A program made the position numbers and the translations under genes. The notes beneath the pieces were generated by a model. That model made no database searches and was not told the DNA's origin. It saw only the letters and a list, made by a program, of their open reading frames with translations. A stretch of DNA of 64,000 nucleotides from an uncultured Pseudomonadota bacterium (GTDB lineage Bacteria > Myxococcota_A > Bradymonadia > Bradymonadales > Bradymonadaceae), in NCBI GenBank assembly GCA_913057905.1, contig CAJXPB010000001.1, positions 1,054,001 through 1,118,000 on the forward strand, read 5' to 3'. This document shows, piece by piece, positions 1 to 7,743 of this stretch (the first letter of the stretch is position 1; the number at the start of each line of letters is the position of its first letter).

Positions 1-328
1 GATTGCTGTTGCGAGCGCTGTTGAGAAGCCCCTGAAGGAGCACGCGCTGAGTCACCGACTCCACCCCGTCGACCGATTGCACGGCCTCGCTGACCTCGGC
101 GGGCTGCTCAACAAGCATCTCATTGGAACGAGTGTCCCAGTAACCGTCCCCGTGGATCAGCACCGAGCCGCCGGCGGTTTTCACCGCCGCCTCGGCCATG
201 TCGCCGTGGATTTCATCGGACATCCCGATCCAGACCAGGGCCATGCCGTAGGTCAGCGCCACCGCCGACACCAAAATCAGCGTGCGGGTGCGATTGCGCC
301 ACAGATTTCGCCAGGCGAGCTTCCACAT
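1..328 (-). CDS. ABC transporter permease, FtsX/MacB type (3' end off window)
   Basis: Only the first 109 codons are present; the rest lies beyond the left edge. The product begins MWKLAWRNLWRNRTRTLI, the amino-terminal signature of FtsX/MacB-type permeases: a short amphipathic cytoplasmic lead, then one membrane segment at about residues 14-34, then the start of a periplasmic domain. The ATG at 328 is supported by a strong GGGGAGG ribosome site 8 bases upstream. It starts 3 bases after the stop of the next permease, so the two are almost certainly co-translated and probably form one transporter. The cognate ATPase is not in the window and may lie to the left. The substrate is unknown; the LolA-like neighbour suggests lipid or lipoprotein export. 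Confidence 0.85.
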   Translation of the reverse strand, partial: MWKLAWRNLWRNRTRTLILVSAVALTYGMALVWIGMSDEIHGDMAEAAVKTAGGSVLIHGDGYWDTRSNEMLVEQPAEVSEAVQSVDGVESVTQRVLLQGLLNSARNSN

Positions 329-331
329 AGG

Positions 332-1627
332 TTATTGCCTCCCCGCGATGGCCGAGGCCGGATCCAGATTTGCGGACGACAACGCGGGCCAAAGCCCGCA
401 GAGGATCGCCACTGGCAACAGGGCCAACACGGGCTGCAGGACGCCCTCGAGGGTGACGATGAAGTAGACGTGGGCGGACATGCCGACCCCCAGCATCGAG
501 AAGGTGTCGTGCGAGGCGAAGATCCCCATATCGAAGCCGTAGGCGGCGTGGTAGATGCTCAGCCCGCCGCCGGCCAGCACGCCCAGAAGCGCCCCAAAAA
601 GGCTCAAGATCACGGTCTCGAGCATGACGACCCCGAAGAGCCGTCCCGGCGACATACCGATCGCCTGGATGACCCCGAATTCACGTCGCCGCTCCAGAGC
701 GCTCATCCGCTGGGTGTTGAGGATTCCGAGCGCCGCGATGAGATAGATGATGATGTAGTAGATCCAGATCGATGACTTCGACATCTGAATCATCTGATTC
801 ATCTCCGGCACCAGGTCCTGCCAGGACTGTACGGTAAAGCCGACCTTCTTGGGCTCGCCATCGTCGCCGATCGCCTCGATCCGACGGTCCGCCAGACGCT
901 GTCGGACGGTATTGGCGACCGCTTCGGCCTGATCGGGTTTTTTGGTTCGAATGGCGAGTTCGTGGACCTCGCCGCCCAAGGCCCCCAGAAACTGCGCCTC
1001 CTTGAGGGGGACGATCGCAGTCTGGCGGTCGATCATGTTGTTCTGGGTCTTCACGATGCCGACGACATCGAGCAGGTCGTTGCCAAGCGACCCATCCTGG
1101 GCCTGGGCGATCACGACGAGTTCGTCGCCGACGTCGACGCCGATCTGGCGCGCCAGACTCTGGCCGAGCACGACCTCCCGGCCCTGGTCGGAGGGTTCCA
1201 GCCAGCGCCCCTTTTCGATGGCGTCGTCCAGCAGGCTGACGTCTTTTTCGGCGCCGACCTCGACGCCAAGGATGCGGGTCGTCTGGGATTTTCGCTCCGT
1301 GCCGGCCAGCCCGAAGAACTCGACCCTGGGCGCCACGGCCTCCAGCCCCTCGACCGAGCGGATCGACTCCATCATCTCGGGCTTCGGCTCGAAGGATTTG
1401 TAGATCGCCTGCTGGTCGGCGTAGTCGCCGCGATGGATCTGCACCTGGCCGAGCTCTACCGCCGTGGTCCCTTCGATCATCTGGGCCATGTAGCCTTCCA
1501 CAAAGGCATTGGTCCAGATGAGCAATCCCACCGCGACGGCGATTCCGCCGGCCGTCAGACCGCTGCGCCATGTATTGCGCAACAGATTCCGCGCCGCCAA
1601 TTTTAGTATCATCGTGCCCATCGGCAT
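332..1627 (-). CDS. ABC transporter permease, FtsX/MacB (LolC/E-like) type
   Basis: The 431-residue product is a full-length FtsX-family permease. It has a membrane segment at about residues 20-42, a large periplasmic MacB_PCD-like domain at about 45-285, then three more membrane segments after about residue 290. The cytoplasmic loop MSALERRREFGVIQAIG is the conserved coupling motif of LolC/LolE/MacB proteins. It lies between an LolA-like gene (17-base gap) and a second permease (3-base gap), giving an operon that resembles a lipoprotein or lipid transfer system. The start is uncertain: ATGs at 1627, 1621 and 1612 are all in frame and none has a strong ribosome site. The family assignment is firm; the substrate is not known. 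Confidence 0.85.
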   Translation of the reverse strand: MPMGTMILKLAARNLLRNTWRSGLTAGGIAVAVGLLIWTNAFVEGYMAQMIEGTTAVELGQVQIHRGDYADQQAIYKSFEPKPEMMESIRSVEGLEAVAPRVEFFGLAGTERKSQTTRILGVEVGAEKDVSLLDDAIEKGRWLEPSDQGREVVLGQSLARQIGVDVGDELVVIAQAQDGSLGNDLLDVVGIVKTQNNMIDRQTAIVPLKEAQFLGALGGEVHELAIRTKKPDQAEAVANTVRQRLADRRIEAIGDDGEPKKVGFTVQSWQDLVPEMNQMIQMSKSSIWIYYIIIYLIAALGILNTQRMSALERRREFGVIQAIGMSPGRLFGVVMLETVILSLFGALLGVLAGGGLSIYHAAYGFDMGIFASHDTFSMLGVGMSAHVYFIVTLEGVLQPVLALLPVAILCGLWPALSSANLDPASAIAGRQ

Positions 1628-1644
1628 CCCGGCATTCGGAGACT

Positions 1645-2460
1645 CTACTTGGCGACGCGGCGCAGCCCGCGGCGAGAGAACATCTGGTCATCGACATCGA
1701 CGTCGAACTCCAGATCCTCGTAGACCATCTCGGTCCGCTCGTCCTCTTCGCCTGTCGGACGGACGACCAGCTTCATCGGAATCATTCGTCCGTTTACCTT
1801 CTCGAGGTCCGAGAATCGCATCGTCCGGACGACCTCGCCGTCGTCGTAGAACTCCTGGCGCACCGGCACCCAGGTGCCCGGTTTCACCCAGAAGACCATC
1901 TTGGAATAGACGACCGGCGTGTCGGGCCTGGGCGTCAGCGTCACCTTGAGCATCGTGTCGCCGTCTTTTTCATCGCGCTCCACGGTGCCCTTGTAGTCGG
2001 TGTCGTAGTTCGTCTCGCGCATCAGGTCGTCGTTGGTGAAGTGGCTGCCCATCCAGTTTTCGGACAGCAGGCCGGACGGGATACGAATGAGCCTGTCGGC
2101 CCGGGGCGCGTAGTTCCAGAGGCCATCGGGCGTGCGCAATGTCGCGGTACCTTCCTCGCGGGCCGGCTCCCGGATGACGACCAGGGCGTAGTCCTCGCCC
2201 TTGGTCCACATCTCCATCTTCAGCTCGCGGGTATTTCGCGGCTTCTTCACGGTCATCGTCACCGTCGCATGTGACGACGTAGACCGGTAGAGGTCGTCGA
2301 CCTTCTCCATGATTTCACTGAAGGTCGGCAACTCCTCGGCCTGGGCGGCCTCCGTCGCTTCATCCGACGATGCAGCCCACCCGACCGAGCCGAGTACCAT
2401 CAGTGCCACGGCGAATATGCCCGCGGCGAGCCAGCGTGAACGTGCCGTCGTTTGTGTCAT
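1645..2460 (-). CDS. LolA-like outer-membrane lipoprotein-sorting protein
   Basis: The 271-residue product has a signal peptide (basic start, hydrophobic stretch to about residue 29, cleavage near VGWAAS) and then a LolA/DUF4292-like beta-rich domain. The segments SSHATVTMTV, GTATLRTPDGLWNYAPRADRLIRIPSG and FSDLEKVNGRMIPMKL match the pattern of proteins annotated as outer-membrane lipoprotein-sorting proteins. In this family it often accompanies FtsX-type permeases or RND exporters and probably carries a hydrophobic ligand across the periplasm. Its ATG overlaps the stop of the TetR gene (ATGA), so it is translationally coupled to the regulator, and the permeases follow. It differs from classical LolA in length (about 200 residues there). 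Confidence 0.8.
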   Translation of the reverse strand: MTQTTARSRWLAAGIFAVALMVLGSVGWAASSDEATEAAQAEELPTFSEIMEKVDDLYRSTSSHATVTMTVKKPRNTRELKMEMWTKGEDYALVVIREPAREEGTATLRTPDGLWNYAPRADRLIRIPSGLLSENWMGSHFTNDDLMRETNYDTDYKGTVERDEKDGDTMLKVTLTPRPDTPVVYSKMVFWVKPGTWVPVRQEFYDDGEVVRTMRFSDLEKVNGRMIPMKLVVRPTGEEDERTEMVYEDLEFDVDVDDQMFSRRGLRRVAK

Positions 2461-3104
2461 AGCTCCTCCTCACCGAGTCGTTGCTTTGGGGCCAACATGC
2501 GCTTGTACATTCCCATGATTTGCACGGTCAGGTCCTCGAGTTCGTCGCGTTCCATCTCATCGAAGCGCTCCAGCACCCAGCGGTCGACCGATTCGCCCAC
2601 AGACATCGACATCTCGACCATCAGCTCGAGATCCATGTCGTCGCGGACGGCTCCAACCTCTCGGCCGCGCTCGAGAAACGAACGTGCCAGCCGGCGCGAC
2701 ATCTCCCAGACGCGATTGGTCGGCCCGTCTCCGCCGCTCGTATCGCGGATCCGATACAGGGCGCGAGCGAGCTGCACGTACCAGCGATGGTCGTCCAGAA
2801 ACGCCATCAGTCGCAGGGTCGCCTCCTGCAATTCGCTCCAGAAGGTCTCCTCGTCGAGCTCCTCCAGGTCGATGCCGCTGAGCGGTCCAGCCAGTTGTTC
2901 AACCGCCGCGTCGACGACGGTGTCGAAGACGTCTTCTTTGTTTTCGAAGTAGTAGTACAGTGACCCCTTGCTAATGCCGGCCCGCTCGATGATCGCGTTG
3001 AGCGAGGCCTGGGCGTACCCCTTTTCGGCGAACTCCTCACCGGCTTCCCGTAGAATACGCTCGCGCTTTTGCTCGTCCAAGTTTTCGAAGCGGCTGCGCG
3101 CCAT
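2457..3104 (-). CDS. TetR/AcrR-family transcriptional regulator
   Basis: The 215-residue product has a clear amino-terminal TetR helix-turn-helix: RERILREAGEEFAEKGY, then NAIIERAGISKGSLYYYF at about residues 37-54, followed by an all-helical ligand-binding domain. It is the first gene of the operon with the LolA-like protein and two permeases (4-base ATGA overlap), so it most likely controls that transporter. A promoter with an overlapping inverted repeat sits directly upstream (3151-3193), consistent with autoregulation. The ligand cannot be predicted. The C-terminal domain resembles regulators of lipid or envelope exporters only in general layout. Confidence 0.93.
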   Translation of the reverse strand: MARSRFENLDEQKRERILREAGEEFAEKGYAQASLNAIIERAGISKGSLYYYFENKEDVFDTVVDAAVEQLAGPLSGIDLEELDEETFWSELQEATLRLMAFLDDHRWYVQLARALYRIRDTSGGDGPTNRVWEMSRRLARSFLERGREVGAVRDDMDLELMVEMSMSVGESVDRWVLERFDEMERDELEDLTVQIMGMYKRMLAPKQRLGEEEL

Positions 3105-3150
3105 GTGTCACTCGTCTTCGATTCGACAGTGCGGTATGACTACCCGGTTC

Positions 3151-3193
3151 GACCAGGTGGTCTAAAACTATAAATCGCTGGGCTCGAGGTCAA
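3151..3193 (-). promoter_or_regulatory. Candidate promoter and operator of the TetR operon
   Basis: Read on the minus strand, TTGACC (3193-3188) and TATAGT (3172-3167) form a -35/-10 pair with a 15-base spacer, somewhat short. An inverted repeat GACCA-GG-TGGTC (3151-3162) lies just after the -10, where a bound TetR dimer would block transcription. The ATG of the regulator is 46 bases further on. The elements are visible; their function is inference. Confidence 0.45.
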
Positions 3194-3308
3194 GTCGTTG
3201 TGCTTGTTCCCCCGGATTCCGCGGTCCTTGTCGCCCAGATCGTTGAAGTTGCCGCCGGCCGACACTACCTTTCGGCACAGACATCTTCCCCCGGTACCCT
3301 GAAATCAT

Positions 3309-3794
3309 ATGCAAACCGATCACGAAGGCCTTCGTCTATTCAGCTCGAACACGCTCGTCGTCTTCCTCTCGCTCATCGGCCTCGCGGCGGCGATCGGCCT
3401 GACGGGATGCGGCGACGATTTCTTCAGCGAAAATACGGTCCTCGATGTGAGCGTGGAGCCGTCGTCTATCCCGAAATCGGATACCGGAATGGGGGACGAA
3501 TACTTTACAGTTTCGGTCGATTACCGTGGTTTTGACGGCGGGTTTACCGAGGCGGGCGCTTTCATCCAGAACCCGGAGCCCGGTGGATCCGATGTATCGG
3601 CGACGATTCGGGATGGGTCACTGGAGGTCTACCCCGAAGAGTCCCGTTTGGAGTTCGAAACCCTCAAAAGCTGGTTTAGCGGCTTTGATGCCGGCACCTA
3701 CGACATCGGTGCGACCATAAGTGGTACCACGAGCGACGGGCTCGAGGTCGAGAGTACTCGCCGAGGCCTCGCTCAGGTCACCATCACGGAGTAG
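3309..3794 (+). CDS. Putative lipoprotein, unknown function
   Basis: The 161-residue product has an unusually long amino-terminal lead (about 14 residues) before a hydrophobic stretch and the lipobox LTGC, with Cys34 as the predicted lipidation site. The mature part is acidic and probably beta-rich: it has alternating patterns such as YFTVSVDYRG and TYDIGATISG, suggesting one immunoglobulin-like or similar sandwich domain. I do not recognise the family. No clear ribosome site precedes the ATG at 3309. The next gene starts 4 bases after its stop, so it may share a transcript with the small membrane-protein cluster that follows. Confidence 0.7.
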   Translation: MQTDHEGLRLFSSNTLVVFLSLIGLAAAIGLTGCGDDFFSENTVLDVSVEPSSIPKSDTGMGDEYFTVSVDYRGFDGGFTEAGAFIQNPEPGGSDVSATIRDGSLEVYPEESRLEFETLKSWFSGFDAGTYDIGATISGTTSDGLEVESTRRGLAQVTITE

Positions 3795-3797
3795 GCT

Positions 3798-4274
3798 ATG
3801 GCCGATGATTCACCATTTCGGACCACCGGCCAGGCGGGCGGAGACCCGGATTCCCCGGCCCCGCGGCCCGGCGTCGTGGGCGCGCTTCGCGACCTGTCGG
3901 ACAGTCTGACTCAGTTGGTCCAGAAGCAAGTCGCCCTGGTTCGGCTGGAGGTCAGTCGGGAAGCCAGCGAGGCGGGATCGAGGTCGGCCCAACTTCTGCT
4001 GTTTGCCGGGATCGGCCTCGTCGGTTACTTTCTGATCAACGTGGCGATCATCTGCTTGGCCGGTTATCTCGCTGGATACGGCGGGATGAGCGCAACGGCT
4101 CTGAGCCTGGGGATGATTCACCTCATCGTCGCGTTCGTACAAATCCGCCGGCAAATGGAGGCATTCGAACAGCAGCAAGCACGCCTGGAATCGAAGGCCG
4201 AGACCCTGGCCGCGAACGACACGTCGGGGACCCCTCAAATTGAAACCGAGGTAGAGTCTCAGGAGTCGAAGTGA
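3798..4274 (+). CDS. Phage-holin-family (DUF1469-like) membrane protein
   Basis: The 158-residue product has a disordered polar amino terminus, an amphipathic helix (LRDLSDSLTQLVQKQVALVRLEV), and two membrane helices at about residues 66-90 and 97-115. A charged coiled-coil tail follows. This layout, and especially the LVRLE segment before the first membrane helix, is typical of the Actinobacterial phage holin family (DUF1469). These are usually chromosomal, with a presumed envelope-stress role rather than lysis. A GGAG site precedes the ATG. It heads a run of five small genes and overlaps the next by 4 bases (GTGA). Confidence 0.75.
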   Translation: MADDSPFRTTGQAGGDPDSPAPRPGVVGALRDLSDSLTQLVQKQVALVRLEVSREASEAGSRSAQLLLFAGIGLVGYFLINVAIICLAGYLAGYGGMSATALSLGMIHLIVAFVQIRRQMEAFEQQQARLESKAETLAANDTSGTPQIETEVESQESK

Positions 4275-4513
4275 CCGAGAGTCCACAGAATGCCCTCGTG
4301 AAGTCCGATGACGGGCGCGACGAGGATCCCGACGCCCGCGCGGACCGATTGCGAGAGGATATTCGCGAATCGCGCCGCCAGGTCAGCCAGAACCTGGATC
4401 GGCTTCAGGACGAAGTATCCCGAAGCGTCGACGTACAGGCCTGGGTCGACGAACATCCGTGGGAGACCGTGGGTGTCGCCTTTACCGTCGGATTCTACCT
4501 TGGCTTTCGATAA
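4271..4513 (+). CDS. DUF3618-like small protein
   Basis: The 80-residue product contains RADRLREDIRESRRQVSQNLDRLQDEVS, the helical segment seen in DUF3618 proteins (typically a conserved R-x-D-I-x-x-x-R-x-x-L pattern), followed by a short hydrophobic tail VGVAFTVGFYLGF. The start is GTG, overlapping the previous stop, with AGGAG five bases upstream. Proteins of this type are found beside holin-family and YtxH/DUF883 genes and are thought to sit at the inner membrane; no biochemical role is established. Context and motif agree, but the protein is short. Confidence 0.7.
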   Translation: MTESPQNALVKSDDGRDEDPDARADRLREDIRESRRQVSQNLDRLQDEVSRSVDVQAWVDEHPWETVGVAFTVGFYLGFR

Positions 4514-4539
4514 ATTCTCACCGCGCAAGGAACGCGATC

Positions 4540-4857
4540 ATGACGAAATCGGACGCAACATCATCGACGACGGAGGCCGCCGGCCGAGCCAGCGGTTCGT
4601 CCGGCGACACCGAGACCCGGACCGAAGACCGGCGCGCCGATGACGGCGAACGGATCGACCCCCGAGAGCTGCAGCGGGAAATCGAAGAGCGCTACGACGA
4701 ACTCGAAGGGCGATACGACGAGATCCGCAGCATCGTCGAGTCCTACAACGACCAGGCGCGCAACGTCATCCGTGAACACCCCGTCGCGTCGATAGCCGGT
4801 GCGCTCGGCACCGGCTACATCGTCGGACGACTCGCCGCCCGCCGCTGGCTTGTGTAA
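4540..4857 (+). CDS. Small glycine-zipper membrane-anchored protein (DUF883/YqjD-like)
   Basis: The 105-residue product has a polar, low-complexity amino terminus, a charged coiled coil (ELQREIEERYDELEGRYDEI) and a C-terminal hydrophobic helix ASIAGALGTGYIVGRLAARR with GxxxG spacing. This is the plan of YqjD/ElaB/DUF883 proteins, which are tail-anchored in the inner membrane and bind ribosomes in stationary phase in Escherichia coli. I chose the ATG at 4540, behind AAGGA, over an in-frame ATG at 4459 that would overlap the previous gene. Family membership rests on architecture, not close identity. Confidence 0.65.
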   Translation: MTKSDATSSTTEAAGRASGSSGDTETRTEDRRADDGERIDPRELQREIEERYDELEGRYDEIRSIVESYNDQARNVIREHPVASIAGALGTGYIVGRLAARRWLV

Positions 4858-4874
4858 TCAAAGGGATACTTTCC

Positions 4875-5228
4875 ATGAGTGATTCGAACTCCGACGAACG
4901 AGACATCTACGACGAGGCCCGCGAGGCCGTCGACCAAGCGCAGGGTCGCGCCAAACGACAGGCCGACAGCTTCGACGGCGGTGACTCACCGCCGATGAGT
5001 GCGGCCGAAGCCAAGAACAAACTGCGCGACATCTACGACCGAAACCCCTACGCCGTGCTCGCGGCGGCGGCGGGAGCCGGGTACGTCATCGGCGGTGGAC
5101 TCCAGTCGCCCTTCACCAAGCGGCTGACCCGCATGGGCCTGAAGGCCGTGGTCCTTCCGATGGCTCTCGGCAAACTCCAGGAGCTGACACAGGCGGTCGA
5201 TATGGAACTGCCTGAAGACGAAGAATGA
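4875..5228 (+). CDS. Small glycine-zipper membrane-anchored protein, second copy
   Basis: The 117-residue product resembles its upstream neighbour: a charged helical amino terminus (DIYDEAREAVDQAQGRAKRQ), then NPYAVLAAAAGAGYVIGGGL, a glycine-zipper membrane helix preceded by the NP-Y/EHP-V motif also present in the previous gene (EHPVASIAGALGTGYIVG). A further amphipathic helix and an acidic tail follow. The two are probably diverged duplicates. Only 17 bases separate the genes, and AAGGG precedes the ATG. A role at the inner membrane, perhaps in stress or ribosome tethering, is inference from DUF883-type proteins. Confidence 0.65.
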   Translation: MSDSNSDERDIYDEAREAVDQAQGRAKRQADSFDGGDSPPMSAAEAKNKLRDIYDRNPYAVLAAAAGAGYVIGGGLQSPFTKRLTRMGLKAVVLPMALGKLQELTQAVDMELPEDEE

Positions 5229-5317
5229 CTCGCCCGCCCTTTGAATCGCCCCGGGTGGTGTCCACCTTTTGGATACCGGAGTGACGTTCCCAATCAATCT
5301 ACCGACGGAGTCTTGCG

Positions 5318-5740
5318 ATGGAACTCAAAGAACTGCTCGAAGATCTGAATACCTCGGCGTCGTCGAAGTACGATGCCAATGTCGAAAAACTTCTCGACCG
5401 GATGGGTCTGCAGCGGCGTCGCGACACCGCCGATGTGATCGTGCCCGCCCTGGGCATCTTTGGAGCCGGCATCGCCGTCGGCGCAACTCTGGGCGTGCTC
5501 TTTGCGCCCAAACGCGGTGAAGAACTGCGAGACGACCTGGCTGAACGACTCGACGAACTTCGCGAGAAGAGCTCGGAGGAATACGAGGAGCTTCGCCGCA
5601 AGAGCGAAGAGGCCCTGCAGGCTGCGCGCGAACGGAAAAAACACGACGGTGTCGGCGAGGGCACCCCGGCGTCGATCAGTAAAGAATCGGCCAAATCGAA
5701 AAAATCCTCCGAGACTGCCACGAAGTCGCAGAAGGGTTAA
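5318..5740 (+). CDS. YtxH-domain protein
   Basis: The 140-residue product has one membrane helix at about residues 41-62 (VIVPALGIFGAGIAVGATLG) directly followed by VLFAPKRGEELRDDLAERL. This L-F-A-P-K-x-G-x-E-x-R motif is diagnostic of YtxH (PF12732). The rest is a charged coiled coil and a Lys/Ser-rich tail. YtxH proteins are small, general-stress-associated membrane proteins in Gram-positives and are widespread elsewhere; their function is unclear. It is the last of the five-gene cluster. Its TAA overlaps the stop codon of the convergent EnvC-like gene. Confidence 0.85.
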   Translation: MELKELLEDLNTSASSKYDANVEKLLDRMGLQRRRDTADVIVPALGIFGAGIAVGATLGVLFAPKRGEELRDDLAERLDELREKSSEEYEELRRKSEEALQAARERKKHDGVGEGTPASISKESAKSKKSSETATKSQKG

Positions 5741-6819
5741 TCGGCCTGTTCTCGGTCCTCTTCGGGCGGTCGCACAAACCACGGTTCGGGGTTGAGCGGG
5801 ATCCCATCTCGGCGCAATTCAAAATAGAGCGTGGGTCCCCTCAAGCTCCCCGATTCCCCGCTCTCTCCGAGGGTATCTCCCCGCTCGACCTCATCCCCGA
5901 CCTCGACGGCGTACTCGCTCAAATGGGCGTACAGCGAGTGATACGTACCGCCGTGAGCCACGATGACCAGGTGGCCAAAGCCCTCGAATCGCTCGGCGTG
6001 CACGACCCGCCCGTCGGCGACCACCCGGACGGGATGGCCGACCTCCAGATCGTATGAGATGCCGGTGTGGCGCACGTACGTCAGCGTACCGTCCCGCTCG
6101 CGCTTGCCGTAACCAATCGCGGGATCGTCATCGACCGGTGGTAGCAGGGCCCCCTTGCGACGGTGAAAATCTTCGCCGGTACGGTAGGCCACCAACTCGT
6201 CCATGGTCTCGATGAGCCGCTTTTGCGCCGCCTCGACGGCCTCCTGTGTCTCTTCGGCCCCCGCCGCCTCTCTTCCAGCGTCGCGTCTGCTCGTCTCCGC
6301 GGCGTCGGCGGCACCGGAATGCTGGGCGAGCTGGACGCGTAGACGCGCCTGGCGACCGGCTTCGAGATTCGGCCGCCGGCCTCGCTGGCGCAGACGTCGC
6401 CAGGTGTCGACTTTTTCGGCCTGTCGCCGAAGATCTCTCCGTTGGACATGTTCGACGACCCGGCGCATCCGTGCGCCGACTCCCGGCGGTGACACGAGTA
6501 CGCTGGCTCGGCTCATTCTGTCGACCAATTCCCATCGTCCCAGGGCTTGGCCCACGTGGCTCGCAACCCGCCGAGACGCCCGTTCGGCAGCCTTGGCAGT
6601 CACCCCCACTGTCGAGCCTTCGCTGTCGGAATTGTCGGAGATAACCGCCTCGAGCCGTCGGCGCTCACCGCGATGAAAGGATTCGCGCGCTTCGAGCCGC
6701 TGCAAAACCTCGAAGATCGAGGCCTTGTCGGCTCCGGCTCGAACGGACTGACCCGCCTGACCGACCCCCGCGATTCCCGCTACGGCGAGCACTCCGATAA
6801 AGACTGTCACGATGCGCAT
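5737..6819 (-). CDS. EnvC-like degenerate LytM (M23-fold) protein
   Basis: The 360-residue product has a signal peptide (to about residue 22), a long Arg/Glu-rich coiled-coil region (about 30-215) and a C-terminal LytM/M23 fold (about 240-345). The fold is recognisable from HTGI, VRVVADGRVV, GHLVIVAHGG, LYAHL and TLYFEL. The metal site is broken: the HxGxD motif reads H251-T-G-I-S255 and the HxH motif reads T330-L-Y332. Such catalytically dead LytM proteins with coiled coils are activators of cell-wall amidases (EnvC, NlpD), and EnvC works under FtsEX. It follows ftsX by 6 bases, so an FtsEX-EnvC module is the natural reading. Direct hydrolase activity is unlikely. Confidence 0.85.
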   Translation of the reverse strand: MRIVTVFIGVLAVAGIAGVGQAGQSVRAGADKASIFEVLQRLEARESFHRGERRRLEAVISDNSDSEGSTVGVTAKAAERASRRVASHVGQALGRWELVDRMSRASVLVSPPGVGARMRRVVEHVQRRDLRRQAEKVDTWRRLRQRGRRPNLEAGRQARLRVQLAQHSGAADAAETSRRDAGREAAGAEETQEAVEAAQKRLIETMDELVAYRTGEDFHRRKGALLPPVDDDPAIGYGKRERDGTLTYVRHTGISYDLEVGHPVRVVADGRVVHAERFEGFGHLVIVAHGGTYHSLYAHLSEYAVEVGDEVERGDTLGESGESGSLRGPTLYFELRRDGIPLNPEPWFVRPPEEDREQAD

Positions 6820-6825
6820 GGATAT

Positions 6826-7743
6826 CTACTCTCTCGGAAGTACCGATTCCAAACCGGGGACGGACGGGGTGCCGCGGGTTTCGTCGACGCCATCAAACCT
6901 CTCTGCCAGCACCGCGGCTCCCAAGCCCAGGGCCGGTCCTAGGGCGAGCAACCATGTGGCTCGGCCACTCACCTGGTCGAAGGCGACGAGCCCACCAAAC
7001 AGCTCATGAAACGACGAGTTCAGACCCCATAACGCCCCCCAGGTCGTGGCAGTCCCGACCACGCCGATCGCAGCCCCCACGGCGAGCCCACGCAACAGAC
7101 GGGATCGTCGGAATGTGTCGGGATCGGCTCCAAACCGAATCAGGAGTCGACGCTCCCGTCGCTGCGCGACGCTCGTATCGCTCAACAGAGACGTGGTCTG
7201 CCACAGGGTCAACGCCGCACAGACAACGAACAAACACCACGCGACCCACGTGGCGCCACGAAGCCACCGGGCCCAGCGCCCCGGCTGAGACGAGGGATAG
7301 ACGACGGAATCGACCGATGAGCGCGTCTGAAGTGCCTGAAGGCGCGAGGTGAGATCGACCTCGTCCGCTCCCACTTCGCCAACATCCACCAGAAGCAAGG
7401 GCGGAAAGAGCTCCGCGCTCACTTCGAGCTTCTCGAAGGCGTCGGACCCGAGCCGCTCCCGGGTGTTGCGGAGGTTTTCTTCTGGGGACAGCCGCCGCAC
7501 TTCCTTCACCTGAGGCCAGCCACGTATTGTCGCTTCGACGGCCCGACGCGCGTCGTCCGTCGATTCCGGCGAAAGAAGGACCGACGGCTGGAACTGTTCG
7601 GACCATCGTTCGACCGACTCGGATGCGATCCCGGCCGCCAGCAGCACCGTGGCAGCGACGGCCAACAGAAGCCCTCCACCGACGACGGTCAGCGTCGCAC
7701 GTCCGGGGCGCTCGAAGACTCCCTGTAGCGGGCCACGGATCAT
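6826..7743 (-). CDS. ftsX: Cell division protein FtsX
   Basis: The 305-residue product has the FtsX plan: amino-terminal membrane helix at about residues 17-40, extracytoplasmic domain (FtsX_ECD) at about 45-160, then three membrane helices (about 165-187, 218-240, 262-282). The sequences PSVLLSPESTDDARRAVEATI and VKEVRRLSPEENLRNTRERLG correspond to the start of the ECD and its sequence following the first helix. In other bacteria FtsX transmits ATP-driven movement of FtsE to a periplasmic hydrolase activator, here the EnvC-like product encoded next. Its ATG overlaps the ftsE stop. The sequence is divergent, so identification rests on architecture and operon context. Confidence 0.82.
   Translation of the reverse strand: MIRGPLQGVFERPGRATLTVVGGGLLLAVAATVLLAAGIASESVERWSEQFQPSVLLSPESTDDARRAVEATIRGWPQVKEVRRLSPEENLRNTRERLGSDAFEKLEVSAELFPPLLLVDVGEVGADEVDLTSRLQALQTRSSVDSVVYPSSQPGRWARWLRGATWVAWCLFVVCAALTLWQTTSLLSDTSVAQRRERRLLIRFGADPDTFRRSRLLRGLAVGAAIGVVGTATTWGALWGLNSSFHELFGGLVAFDQVSGRATWLLALGPALGLGAAVLAERFDGVDETRGTPSVPGLESVLPRE

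Noticed and set aside
3200-3535. Alternative open frame overlapping the first lipoprotein gene
   Set aside because: It overlaps the lipoprotein in another frame and has no signal or family pattern, while the 3309 gene has a clear lipobox.
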